Assembly (NCBI GenBank): GCA_016647705.1
Contig: CM028328.1
Span: forward strand, 62,001 to 126,000
Length of the DNA stretch: 64,000 nucleotides
Direction: 5' to 3'
Origin: Eucommia ulmoides
Lineage: Eukaryota; Streptophyta; Magnoliopsida; Garryales; Eucommiaceae
Part shown: positions 47,976 to 60,900 of the stretch, piece after piece
Position numbering within the stretch: the stretch's first letter is position 1
Layout: each line of letters opens with the position of its first letter
Position numbers and translations under genes: made by a program
The notes under the pieces: model-generated
What the model was told of the DNA's origin: nothing
Databases searched by the model: none
What the model saw: only the letters and a program-made list of their open reading frames with translations

Positions 47976-48670
47976 AATGAAAATATGAATTCAATAACTG
48001 TTAGTTAGGGTATAGCGGGGGGGAGATTGTGATAACGCATTCCACATTGTCAATGCATAATGGAAGAAACCAAATTCATTTGAAGGATCAAACATTGCAA
48101 ATTTCACTTTCAATTAGCACTTTGGGGGGATAGGTCGTGGTGTTACAATGATATAGGAAAGGCAAAAACTTGTGGAATTTTCGCTGAACATAAATAAAAA
48201 AGTGTATTTTATAGATCCAATGGGCTTCATAATGTGACTCTCCTAAAAAAATCTTAAAATTAAAGAATAATTACAACCATCTTTTGTGAGATTTGTCAAA
48301 AAAGCAATTATTACCCTTTTTTTTCAAAATTATACTAGCGTTCTAATAGAAATTACATTTCTTTGTAATAGAAAAACAAGTCAAAATATTAAACTATTAG
48401 AGGATTGAGTGTAATTACTTAAGGAAAGAATCTAAATTTTTCACTTCAAGTAGTTTATCTTCGTTTTTTTAGCAACTTCTACTAGGTCGTCTCCTTGCAA
48501 AAATTCAAAGATTCAATTGTCGTTGCTAATCGATTTTTTCATATTTCTTCAACTTTCAAGTTTGAATTTTTAACTCATCGATTTCTTCGCATTTTTTCAG
48601 TATTTAGCTTCAATTTCTTCCCATCTATGTGATCTTCTGTGTTGAATTCAAGGTTTTGATGAACAATTAA
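47976..48670. other. Unassigned sequence with a polypurine-like tract
   Basis: GCGGGGGGGAGATTG (48017-48031) followed by TGTGATAACGC looks like a polypurine tract and LTR start of an unrecognised retroelement. The rest is AT-rich and non-coding. Confidence 0.35.
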
Positions 48671-51329
48671 TGTAAAGCCTAAATTGTAGAACATAGTTGC
48701 ATTATAGAGTATTAGAAAATTTTAGGGTAAAAATTTTATTGATTAAAATTCAAATCAAAAGTTGGGGGTCAAATTGGAAATTTAGAAACATAAAAATTTA
48801 AACTTGAGATTTAAATTGACAATTAAAAATCAAAAAGTAAAAATGTTAAGGGCAAAATTATAAATTTGGAAACTTTTTAGAATTGGAATTTACTGAAGTT
48901 AAGATCTTAAAGAAATTGGAGGGAGAAAAGTGCAATTTAACTATTTTTTTTAAAATATATATATAACCGCTCTGTGTGTGTGACGGACGATCAACCAGCC
49001 AGAGGAGGGAGCGATCGAAGGGCGACGTGGCGTGCTTAGGATCAGATTAACCACTAAATTCATGCAATAAATACCCCTTCATACAAATAAGTGATCAAAT
49101 ATGGGGAAAAAATTAGAGAAATTCTAGAGAGAGAGAGAACCGAAGTGGGGGTCGTCGATTTTTCTGGAATCGGTGTTCCTTCGGCAGCGTGGTTGTGGCT
49201 GTTAGGGGAGTGTGTGGTCGTGTGAACATCGTCGACAGTTCCAAGAGAGAAAGAGGGTGGTCCGGCCGGTGGCGTGGTTCGTCAATGGCATGGCAGTATG
49301 CGTTCTTAGCATCGCCGGTGAGCGGGAGTTGCTGATCGCCGTCCAATCATCGACGATTGTTGAGCTGGTGAGTATTTATGTGTAATTCCTCTAATTATTT
49401 TGGTGGATGTGTGCATGCATAAGTGTTGCGAATTGGGTCGGTAAATTTTCGGCGGTGTGGGTTGTACTCTATTTTCTTCTTCCGATAGCGTGTGGGTTTA
49501 TGTGTGTGCGTTCTGATTGTCCGGTTAGTGTGTGTGTGTGCGTATGTGTGTTGTGTCGACGAGAACCCAACAAAGAAAAAAAAAACAAACAGAGACGAAG
49601 AGAGAGAGAGAGAGAGGTCGATCAACGGCGGTGGCGGTGGTGTGAGTTGGGTGTGGCTACGGTGTGCCACTGTGTGTGTATGTCGCCGTCGGCAGGGGGC
49701 GTTGGTCCCGTAGCGTGTCGTTAGCATTGGACATGCATGTTTAGTTGTGTGCATGGGGGTGTGTGTGTGTTGCAGCGTGCGTAGGTGTGTGAGCAGTGAT
49801 CTAGTGAGTGTGCGAGTTAGCTTGCAAGGTGGCCGGTGGTGGTGTTTGGTTGACATTGTGGGTGGTGCAGGGTCGACGGGAGAATCGGCAGGGAGTGGGA
49901 GGCCACCGGCGGTCGGCAACAGTAGAGAAAGAGAAGGGGCCGGCCATTGGGTCTGGAAAAGAACCAAGAATCGGAGAAAAAAAAAATAAGGAAGGGGAAA
50001 TTGCACAACTAACCCCCAACAAAAAATTCAAATCCATCTCGCGGCCCATGAACGATTTGGAATGGATATCGTTTTCCGTTAAATTTATTTTAGTTTTGTT
50101 AAATTCAATCTTAGCATAAAAAATTTTGTAACCGGAATAATAGGTTGGGATCATTCATATTACAAGATTTTTATGCAATAATTAACGGAACGAAATTATT
50201 AGAATGATACAATTATGATAGATAAAATATGAGGAATAGAAAAATACGGAACTTAGGGTCTGCATTACATGACTAGATGATTTTACATAAAATATTAATT
50301 TAGACCCTATCATTACTAGGTTCGTGGACGCCAACACCTCGGTAGACTTTGGACGGTGCGATTTTCGTAACACAAGAAACAAGGTGAGTGTACAGCCTTC
50401 TTGCTAAATTGTTTGTATATATATCTATGATGGAAAATGGTTGTATTTAAATAAGATACTTTCAAAAATTATGTGATGACTTGACGATGTTGATTAGACT
50501 ATATTATTGAGTGATGTGATCCACTTCGGCGGAGTGATGTTTATCCGTTTCGGCGGAGTGATGTTATCTGTTTTGGCAGAGTGATATTTATCTGCTTCGA
50601 TAGAGTGATGTTAGACATTTATACTGTGCAGTAATTATCCACTTCGGCGGAGTGATGGGTGTTCGTAGGAAGGCATATCTTACGAATAGTACGATACCGT
50701 TACAACTCCCCATCGTGAGGTTAAAACGATCACTATGGCTAGCCAGTGTGTGTTGTGGTGGAGTGGTGGTTTGAGATGTAATGTTTTATTATACTAGGTG
50801 ATTTATTATTTATTATGGTGATTAGTATGATATTTATACTGGACGGTTTAAAAATGAAACTTATATATATACTTTATTTTCACTGCATATATTATGAAGA
50901 CTTTTACAAACTATGTAATATCTATGCACTTATACTTGATCCATATTTAAATGTTATATTATCTAGAATGTATTATTATTTTAAAAATATTTTTATTAAG
51001 AAAACAGTACACTCACAGGTGAAATAGTTAGGAGTCGATCCCTTACTAGCACTGGGTAGAGTTCGTCGATGGTATAGCGAGGGAGTATTTCGGGAGGTGC
51101 TGCCTGAGGCGAACCTAGGAGGGGTTCATTGTTATTTTTATCTTTCGTTGTTATTAAAATTCAAGGACGGGTGTGTCCCTAGTTAGAGAAGATGTTTATG
51201 ACCTGATTTTGTGATTGTATAATTATGAATCCATACTGTCGCTTTCTAGTTTGGTTTGTCGCTCAGGTGATGTCGTGTCGATATCATGCCGGCCTCCTAG
51301 GTGACGGGTGTCCGGGGTGGGGTGTGACA
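48671..51329 (+). mobile_element. Solo LTR of a gypsy chromovirus related to A
   Basis: 2,659 bp from TGTAAAGCCTAAATTG to GGGGTGTGACA, flanked on both sides by ATTAA (48666-48670 and 51330-51334). No internal element part. It shares with element A the start TGTAA, a GT-rich block (about 49500-49800), a GGTGAGTGTAC word, a hairpin-unit array (50519-50658) and a following block containing ACGATACCG and CATCGTGAGGTTAAAACGATC. A solo LTR is what LTR-LTR recombination leaves. Open frames inside are low-complexity artefacts. Confidence 0.88.
50519..50658 (+). repeat. Unit array in the solo LTR
   Basis: Five units of about 23-28 bases around ATCCGTTTCGGCGGAGTGATG; four are contiguous and one follows after a gap. 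Each has short complementary arms (CACT/AGTG). Confidence 0.75.
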
Positions 51330-51779
51330 ATTAAGTATTGATATTTTTTTGTGAAACTAATAATTTTATCGAGTGCTTCAGATTTATAGTTCCATGCATG
51401 TGATTAAGAAGAAGACCTCATGAAAAAAAAACAACATAAAAGATGTAAGATAGACGTAATAAAGATGTGAAGAGTTTTGAAGACCTTGAAGAAAAATAGG
51501 TGAAAATAACTATTTACTTATATACTCTTAATGCAACTCGAATTAGAATCACACACGACACTTTAAATGAGTTAATTATATGTGTGTCATGATAAGAAGT
51601 GATAAGTTCAGTATCCTAAAAAGAAATATTGTATGTGTTCCTTATGTGAAACGAGTTAATTATATGTGTATCATGATAAAAAATAATAAGTTCAGGATCT
51701 TAAAAAAAAAAATATTGTATGTGCTCCTTATGTGAAATGAAATTGATAATTGATCTAATTGAAAAATATGTTTTAAAGT

Positions 51780-53622
51780 ATAAAAATTTGAATTTTCAGG
51801 TCAATTCGGTCAACCGAGAAAAACAATCGGTCAATTGAATCAAATAATGAGTTTTGGAGTTAAAATGAAGTGTTACTGATCCAGCCGGTCAACCGAATAA
51901 AATTGGTCGGTCAACCGTTTGAAACAGTAGTTGAATTGTCGGAAGGAATGAGCATACTGATCCAATCAGTCAACCTAATGAAGAATGTCAGTTAACCATT
52001 TGAGTCAGTTGGTGAATTGAAGAGAAAATGGATCATTCTGATCCAATCGATCAACCGATTGGAAGTAATTGGTCGATCGACTAGCCTTAAGTCAACAGTT
52101 GAATCTGGAGCTGAACAAGTCAGTCAACCGACCTGTAGGACTCAGTCAACCAATTGAGTCAGTTGAGATTTCGGGAGATTTGGCCTCTTGGTAAAAAACT
52201 ATCCGTTTTTTATGATTCCAAGAGAGGAATTTAGAAGATTTAAACCTAATTGAGATATTATCAACCTATTATGCTATCCCTATTGATTTGGTCCATATAT
52301 ATTGAGATTCTCCTGATTTAAATGATTTAATATTTTTTTATTAAATTGAAAATAGTTTTATGAACTTAATTGAGAGAAATGAAATTTATTTTTAAGTGAA
52401 ATACACCTGAAATGAAAGATTATCATATATAGGGTCTAAAAGTGTCATTAAGTGGCATATCTTTGTGAAACTAACCGTTGGAAGACTTGATATTTGTCTA
52501 TTAAAATAGACCTACAGAAATAAAGTTACATACATCAAGAACTATCAGTTTGAGCTATTCTAAGAGTGATATTTACGATGAGATATTTGTGAGAAATTTA
52601 TTCTAAGTTCTTGATCTAAAACGCTTATGGTTTAGCGTCGCCGACTTGAGGTCTATTGTTGTTCTATCATTATTTTCGGTATTTTCCGGTGAGATCTATC
52701 CAAGTTTTATTATTTACTTTGAAGTTATATTTTTATTGATTACTTGGTAAAGGATTAATTAGAAAATCATTTTAAACTTAAAAGCCTAAAAATCTTTTTT
52801 AGACGATTTTTTATTTGATTATCTGATTACGTGCTTAAATTGTGCTACCCATATTATTTATTAATCATATTTGAATTGCCTTATATTATATCTATCACGT
52901 AGTAATTATTCGAGACATTAATCAAGTATATCTGTATTGAGGTGGTAGAAGATCCTTGTGGGAAGAAACTTACATTTTTTTGTATTTGTAAGTTTGAACG
53001 GATTAGACACGTTTATGACGATGTATAGTTAGGGTAGTTAGATTTTTATCTTTTTCCTATAAAAATATTAGAGTTTGATCTTTGCTCTGGTAAAAAATGA
53101 GGTTATTCTTTTTCCTTAAAAATAATTAGGTTTTGATTCTTCCGGTAATTTAATTATTTTTGAGTGATTTGTAAAGGTTCATCCTTCCCTGTGAAAATGA
53201 TAAGTGAAAGAGAGTTAGGTTTTTCTTTAGTCTGATAAAAAGATAGGGTTCATCCTTGACCCGTGAAAAAAAAAAATGTAAAGGTTGATTATGTGCCTAT
53301 AAAAGAATCATTGTAAAGGTTTGGTTCCTACATGGTAAATAGATCAAGGAGATTAGTGAATTGTGAATCTCCGTGGAGCTCGGGGGACTGGACGTAGGCA
53401 AGATTAACTTGACCGAATCAGGATAAATTTTTGTGTGCTGCATTAAATTATTTTATATTTTGTTTTAGGTTGTGCACTTACTATTAAATACAAATTCACT
53501 ACGTATAAATATAATAATTTATTTGGAAAAATTGATTATTTGTGTTTAAAGAAATTAATTGTTTAAATTTGATAACTACCTATTTCACCCCTCCCTTGGG
53601 TAACTCTTTCGACCAACATTTT
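51780..53622 (+). mobile_element. Probable copia-type LTR remnant
   Basis: Begins with repeated GGTCAACCGA/GGTCAATTGA words (51798-52165) and ends with TTTCACCCCTCCCTTGGGTAACTC...CGACCAACA (about 53580-53620), an ending seen in long-LTR plant copia elements. No primer-binding site follows, so it is a solo or truncated LTR. The left edge is uncertain. Confidence 0.5.
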
Positions 53623-54232
53623 GGTTGGTTGTCTTACTAGCTCTTTGATTATTTTTTTCTCTATATTTTGTTGATTTCAGGTTCAATTTCTTTGTATTTA
53701 CTTGATATTCAAGTTCTATTTCTTCCTCTTTGATTTCTCTGTGTTTTTTTAATTCTTAGGTTCAATTTATTCAAATTTCTTTGACCTTTAAACTGACCTT
53801 ATTTGCATTTGTTTAATCTTAATGTCTCTCTTTGATTTCATCGTATTATCTTCAATTTACCGTCTCTGTGATCTTTTAGTTCAGGTTTGTTTGTATTTCT
53901 TTATTTTTTAAAGATTTTCGGTTTTTTTTTTTTTTGTCTAGTTTGATTCCTAGAATTAAGATTGTTTGTATGATTCAGAACTCCTATGATTTTGCAGGAT
54001 TAATATTTGCTTATGTTTGTGAAAGAATTCATCCTGTTCAATTTTTTTGCTTTTTGTGGGTCGATTTGTTACAATTGGTGCTGCAACACATTCTGTTCAT
54101 CACTTTTTAGAGTTGATTGAGGAAAGGGATTTTATTTTATTAACAAAAACAAACCTGAGGAGAGAATAATGTAATTTTTGTAATCATAAGGGATCTAAGT
54201 GTGTTTTGGACAACCTTTACGAGGTTTAGGTG
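53623..54232. other. Unassigned AT-rich sequence
   Basis: T-rich, with no open frame or repeat I recognise. Confidence 0.5.
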
Positions 54233-54357
54233 TTTTTTTTGGTTAAATAGAAAATTAAACAACAACAAACAAGAGAAAAAACAAAACACCGCAATCATTC
54301 AATAGGGCACATCTCGAAGGTCATTTTGTCCATTTTCTCAAACAGAATTTCTTCAAT

Positions 54358-55385
54358 AGGGATGTCACTAGTTCGGTTTTGGTTCAGTTTCATATAAAAC
54401 CAAAACCACTACAAATATATCAAGCCAAAACCAAAACCGTCGGTTCGATTTTAAAACCAAACCATTTAAATTTACACAAAATTAAAACCAAAACCGCGAA
54501 CAGCGAAACCATTTAATATTTTTCAATGTTATAAAAACCAAAAATAAAAGCAAAATAGCAGATCGTTATTTTTTATATATAAAAAAAAATAGCTAAAATA
54601 TCAAACATAAATTCTAAAAAAAATACGAAATAATCATAATTAAAGTTTTCAATCAGTAACCATAATTAAAGTTTCCAAACAATAACCATAATTAAAATAA
54701 AATAGTAGACCACAACAATCGAAATCAAATTCTCCAAAGCAAAAGTAGTGACAATTTTAATCTTGTAAAAAACAAGTAAAGATGTGAGAAATATGGTCCG
54801 GTATTTGAGGACACTAAACTGGCATTAAAATATTCTAAAAAATTATGTAATTTATATTGTAAAATGTTTCTCACCTCAATGCACGAGTCTTCCATTTCAG
54901 CTTTAACTTCATCGTCAAGTATCATAGAGTAACCTGAAGATGTAACACCTTTTAATAAAAAATATGAAATAATAAATAATACCTTACAAAAATAATGGAA
55001 CGAAGAAGCACTGAAGTAGGGTACGGAGAAGCAAGGTAAAGAGTATGAGATCAAATAGAGATGACTAGTGGTGATAATGGGCTGGTGATACGAGATCTAA
55101 CGGAGAAAACCGTTGTGGTGGCATTTTTTATCGGAGATCTAACGGCACGGAAAAACACTGAAGCAGGTGGCTTGGGACGAGGGCAGATTCGATTCTTTCC
55201 AGGTCGGGAATAGGGAGCAGCTGCGCGATTTGTGAGATGAAAGAGGATGAAACCCTAAACTCATTCGATTCTTACCATGTCAGGGGAGCAGCTGCTTTGT
55301 GAGATGAAAGAGAATGAAACCCTAAAGTTACCTTTACCCACATATATATAAGAGGGGTTAAACGTATAAATAAATAAATAAATAA

Positions 55386-55424
<39 letters not shown>

Positions 55425-55636
55425 GGGTATATGTATAATAAAAATATTTTAAAAATATCGATTTCACGGTTTCGCGTTTTGGTTCGTGGTTCGGTTTCAC
55501 AGTTTCTATCCCAAAACCAAAACCAAAACTAAAATCGCTTCGGTTTCTAATTTCAAAACCAAAATCGTAACCAAACTATTTAGTCGATTTTAAAACCGGA
55601 CCATTCGGTTCGATTTCTCTCGGTTACCCATCAATT
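54358..55636. mobile_element. Probable non-autonomous hAT-like element
   Basis: The ends are rich in GGTTTTGG/CCAAAACC words: left from TAGGGATGTCACTAGTTCGG (54358) to about 54520, right from about 55460 to ACCCATCAA (55634). TAGGGATGTCA-like ends with inverted GGTTCGGTTT sequence occur in plant hAT elements. The middle (54520-55460) has no transposase. The termini are diverged and I cannot confirm an 8-bp target duplication. Confidence 0.45.
55391..55420. repeat. AT microsatellite
   Basis: (AT)n preceded by (AAAT)n, inside the hAT-like element. Confidence 0.9.
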
Positions 55637-57916
55637 CTGTTTTTTGTGGCATCCATATTCTTCAGTATCAGTCGTATGAGACGCAAGGATCTCAAGAGTG
55701 TTGTCTTTCATGGTTCATCTTTTAGCCAAAATGTCGGTGCAATGGTTGGTCTCTCTAGGAGCGAACTGGAGGATATAGTTATTATCACTAGGACCCGCTT
55801 GCATTCCTTGATCCAGTCTTTAAACCGGTGATTCTCCAGGAAAGGATTTTGAACTAGTATAACCTCTTATGCTGAATCTGTCTCCACCATGACACGGGGA
55901 TACTGCCTGCTACCCGCTAGCTTGATACCTGTAACAAGTCTATTTAACTTCGCTTCCAGCGCCGTGCCACTTTCCAAGCATTCATAGTAGACCATTTTCC
56001 AAATTCCTAGGTTATCTCTCAAGAATCCTCCCATACCTCATCTTCTCGGGTTACCCCTCGCACTCCTATTAGTGTTAAGTTTTAGGAAACCTACAAGGGG
56101 AAGATTCCAATAAAAAGAGAGAATCTTAGATTCATTTATGAAGATTGGTTCAAGGAAGGTTTTAATAAGGTCCTTAGTATAATTATTTATCTTGAAGATA
56201 ACTTCTCTCTGAGATAACCAATTATGTCTAAAAACCTCAGGATTCTTATCCTTCCAAACTTTCCAAATGGTAACAACAAACAAATAGAATCTAAAGTTTA
56301 GAAAACTTCCTTTAAGGTGTTTTTTAACCCAATCCAGAAATTAACTTGATCATAAGCTTCTTCAAGATCCAATTTTATGATGATCCCACCTTTTTTATTT
56401 TTAGATTTCCTTAAAAGAATGGATAATTTCCTGCGTGATAATGACATTATCAGTCATCATCCTCCCTGAAATGAAGCTACTATGGTAAGGGCCAACAATA
56501 TCTTTTAAAAGAGGTCTGATTCTTTCAACAATGATTTTAGTAACAACTTTGAACATGGTATTACACAGACTTATGGGCCTAAATTGGGTAATAGTCTCCA
56601 GCAAATCAACTTTGGGGATCAATGCAATTAAAGTTTTGTTGGTAACACTAGGCATGATAGCATTTTGAAAGCAGTTACAAACAAAATTACAAACATCAGT
56701 CCCCACAACTCTCCAGTTTTTTTTAAAGAAAATGGGTTGATACCCATCCAGACCAGGGCTTTAAGACCCTTCATGTATTTGAGGGATTCCCAAATCTTCT
56801 GGACTGAAGGCACCCGAGTTAGGGCCAGATGACAGGACTCCTCAATCACAAGGCACAAATTAGGAAGTCTAATTCTAGAACTAACAATGCCTTCAGACAA
56901 AGGTTTCTAAAATAGCTACGAACATAAGTTTTTAAGTTATCTTCATTACTAATCCAGCAACCATCAGACTTAAGCATAGAGATTTTATTTTTCTTTCTTC
57001 CGTGAAGAGTCATGATATGGAAAAATCTATTATTTTTATTTCCCAAATTCATCCATTGTATTCTAGATTTTTGGTACCAAAGAATTTCTTCTTTGAGTAG
57101 GATATCTCTATTAACTTTTTTGTATTTCATTTTCAAGGTGTTTAAGTTATGAGAATATCTTCTATCTTGGGCCAACTGGATGCCTTTAAGTATGGAAAGT
57201 AAGTTTCTTTTAGTTTTGAAAATGTTACCAAACACGTCAGAATTCCGTTTCTTAAGGGTGTCCGTGAATTTTATTGAGTTTTATATTTTTTGAGGAATCA
57301 TCACTAACCTAATTAGTTTTAATGAGCTCTTTAAAGGATTCATGGGTAAGCCACATGGCCTCAAAACGAAACGGTCTAAACCGAGGGGGGAAGAAACAAC
57401 CCAAGCAATAAATCAATAAAGGAAAATGATCAGAGTTCACCACCCAAAACACTCCCACGAGGTGTACCACCTCCTTCTCGTACTTTAGAAAGAAGGAGAT
57501 GGGATTTTTTGTTAGGAGGAATTTTTGGCTCTCTATACGAGGGACGAAGTTCCAGTTTAGGGTGTTGATTTGGGTCAGGGGTTTCGAGGGAAGAATAAGA
57601 GTGATGTGGGAGAGGATGGTTTTCAGAAGGGAGGGAATGAGAGTTTGACAGTGAAAGGGATAAGGACTGACCTAGGATAGATTGGATTTTTTTGGAATTG
57701 GGAGTGTTACAATTACTCCTCGAGAATGAGGACTTCTGCTAACCTTGGAAAGGAACTAGGGTCGTCTTCCCATGCACGGGTATGATAGGCTCGTCAGACG
57801 AGACAACAGGCACCATAGTGGCGTGATGACTTTTTTTAGAGCATTTAAGAGGCTTCTTAATTTCCTTTCCTTTCCCTTTTTTTTTTTTTTTTGGTAGAAA
57901 AAGACGATACAAAAAC

Positions 57917-60900
57917 CTAGCAACTAGACGAGCTGCCTTCCGCCTCCATATCTGCTAGCAGGAAGCTCTCAATGCCTTCCGGAGGTTCTTCCAGGTAGTG
58001 CATGTCTGATATATTGTTGGCTCCCATTCGAGCGAGAAAATTCGCATATCGATTGCTCTCCCTTCTGACAGCGCGAAACTCGAAGTCATGATTCTCAGCG
58101 ATGAATTTGCATTCCATAATCCATCCTCTTAAGAGATGAGTTTCCGGACAGTCCCCTTTGATAAGGTCGATGGCTTCCTGAGAGTCAGATTCAACAATGA
58201 CTCTCTCAAATCCTCTAGAAATCTCCAGGCATATTCCCGCATGTATACCTCTTATCTCTGCCTCCAAGCTACTGCAAGTACTTAGATGCCCAAAGTATCC
58301 GATCAGCCAAACCCCTTCTTTGTTCCTGAACAACCCTCCAAAACCGCCTCTCCCCGGATTGCCACGCGCACTGCCATCCGTGTTTAATTTGATCTGACCT
58401 GCAATAGGAGGAATCCATTTAGTGTGCGGTATAAAAATAGTGCCATTGTAGTCCTTGGGACGGTTAAAAGCTTCCAACATATCCCGCGCACAACGGTTAA
58501 TGTTAGAAGCAATAACGTGGGAATCCATATTGGCCCCTTCAATGACTTCTTTGTTGCGACTTTTCCATATATTCCATAATATAGCCACAAACAGGTAAAG
58601 AGACGATGGATTAATGGATTTTGCTTTAGTGTATTTAGCAATCCAATTTTGGATATTCATGTCTTGATCTCGCCGCAAGCTGTTCCTATCAAGGAACATG
58701 GCCCAAACAGTCCATGCCTTAGGGCAGTGTTTGAGGGCATGGTCAATGGATTCAATGCTTCCATTACACCTCTTACAAATAGCTGACATATCCATAGACC
58801 ATTTAGCTCTTGTTTCATTTGTTAAAAGCCGCTTATGAAATATTTTCCACAAAAAGAATTTAATAAATTGCGGGATTTTTAACTTCCAAATCCACTCCCA
58901 TTTGAAAGTGGAATTGGGAGCAATGAAATTCGCCGCTAAAGCATAGGCAGATTTAATTGTGAATTTTCCCGAATTTTCCGGAAGCCAGATGGCTATGTCT
59001 TCTTCCGAAAAGTTTGGGGGCTCAGAACTCAGGATGTCATTAGCTTGATCATCCGAAATAAGGTGAATGATTGGCAGAAGAAACCAACTACCAGAATCAT
59101 CCAAAATATCAGCAACTTTAAGATCAAAATTTTGTTGGAGTTCATCATTGCCTAGCGGACCATTCCCACACCACCAATCAGTCCAAAGGTTAACATTAAC
59201 ACCATTACCAATTTTCCATTTGATACCTTTGGCAATGATAGGACGAGAATGAAAAACACCCCTCCAAATATGGGATCCACCATTTAGTTTCTTCCAATTT
59301 CTTGGGTTTCTATCAATATTGTATTTATTCATAAAAACATCAACCCACAGAGAATTTTTTCTTTTTAACGTAATATTCCACGCAAGTTTAGCCATGAAAG
59401 CAGCATTAATAAATCTGGCCTTTCTAATACTTAGGCCTCCCATGCTAGTAGGAGCACATACCTTATCCCAGCCGACAAGGTGATATTTCCTGCAACCATC
59501 CGAATCTCCCCAGAGAAAGCTTCTGACCAATTTGTCTATCTTATCACAGAATAGAAGGGGAAGGGGAATGGTTTGCATATAATATAAAGGAATCGACGTT
59601 AGCACTGATTTAATCAGCGTGGCACGCCCTGCTATAGATAAATTCTTTGCTTTCTAATTTGAGAGTCGTTTCTACATTTTTTCTAATATAACATTAACCT
59701 GACTCCCTTTTAGTCTGTCCAAAATAAGAGGGGTACCTAAGTAGGTTCCCAAGTCCTTGCACATCCGGATATTTAATTTATTGCTAATTTCCCGAGCAAG
59801 AGCATTATTAACTCTAGGGGCAACAAACAATTTTGATTTGTCAAAATTAATGGTCAGACCAGAAGCTGCAGAGAAAGCCACGAATATAGATTGAATAGCC
59901 CTGCAAGACTCTTCATCAGCTTTAGCAAATAACAGAATATCATCAGCAAAAAAAAGATGGGATAAAACAGGTCCCTTTTTAGCCACTTTCAAACCTTTCC
60001 ATCTTTTATTAGAAACTTCTTCAGATATCAAGAGAGATAGCCTTTCCATGCATAGAACAAACAAATACGGGGATAGGGGATCCCCTTGGCGGAGACCTCT
60101 TTTGAGAGGAAACCCCTCAAGGGGTTCCCCATTCCAAAGAACTCTCGCCACAGCTTTCCTAACACAATTCATAACAAGATTAATCCAATTAGAGGGAAAA
60201 TTGAAGAAGATGAGAGTATTTTCTAAGAAATCCCAATTCAGCTTGTCATAAGCTTTTTCTAAGTCAATTTTTAAAATCATCCCCCCCTGCTTGCTCTTAG
60301 ATTTCCTGAGTTTATGAATCATTTCTTAAGCAATGATAATGTTGTCTGTAGTTTGCCTGCCTGGTATGAAGCTGCTTTGGTAGGGACCAATGATATTAGA
60401 CAGGTAGGGTCGTAGTCTAGTAACCAAAATTTTTGTAACCAATTTGTAAGGCACGTTACATAGACTAATCGGACGGAATTGATTGATTTTTTCTGGAATG
60501 TCAACTTTGGGAATAAGAACAATAAATGTCTCATTCATTTTGGGTGGTAAATCCCTATCATTAAAATAGGCTTTGATAAAATCACATAGGTTTTTACCCA
60601 CCTTATCCCAGTTCCTTTTGTAGAAGATGGCTTGGTAACCATCTGGGCCTGGGGCTTTAAGGTCCCCCATGTTAGATAGGTTGAATTTTATCTCCCTATC
60701 ATCTGGCACCGAAAAAAGGAAGGGGTGATCACAGGGCTGGATAGGGTTGACACAGAGTTGATTATCAAAAAGAGTGTTAGTTTGCACAGAAGAATTTTCA
60801 CAGAAGAGATCCTGGAAATATCCCCTGACATGAATCTTAATGTCCTCCTGACTATCCAGCCATTCATTGTGATTGTTTTTAATCATAGACACTCTATTCT

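Larger units (their letters stand above)
54233..57876 (-). mobile_element. Old LINE, internally deleted and interrupted
   Basis: Minus-strand L1-type LINE. T run at 54233-54240 as poly(A); RNase H remnant (about 55660-56090, LNTNRSARGNPRR); a hinge reading VVTIWKVWKDKNPEVFRHNW (about 56210-56283). The start of reverse transcriptase follows (about 56290-56740, FRPISLCNTMFKVVTKI and KLDLEEAYDQVN), then a linker (56846-57235), the end of the endonuclease (about 57330-57440, SDHFPLLIYC) and an ORF1 tail (about 57450-57876). The catalytic part of RT including the FADD region is lost by an internal deletion near 56285, and most of the endonuclease is missing near 57445. A hAT-like element splits its 3' part. 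Its ORF1 is cut at 57876 by the insertion of the next LINE. Confidence 0.8.

Noticed and set aside
49395-50154. Overlapping frames of up to 203 residues
   Set aside because: They lie in the GT-rich and GA-rich block of the solo LTR; composition only.
60048-60251. Plus-strand frames opposite LINE ORF2
   Set aside because: Antisense shadows of a well-conserved reverse transcriptase.
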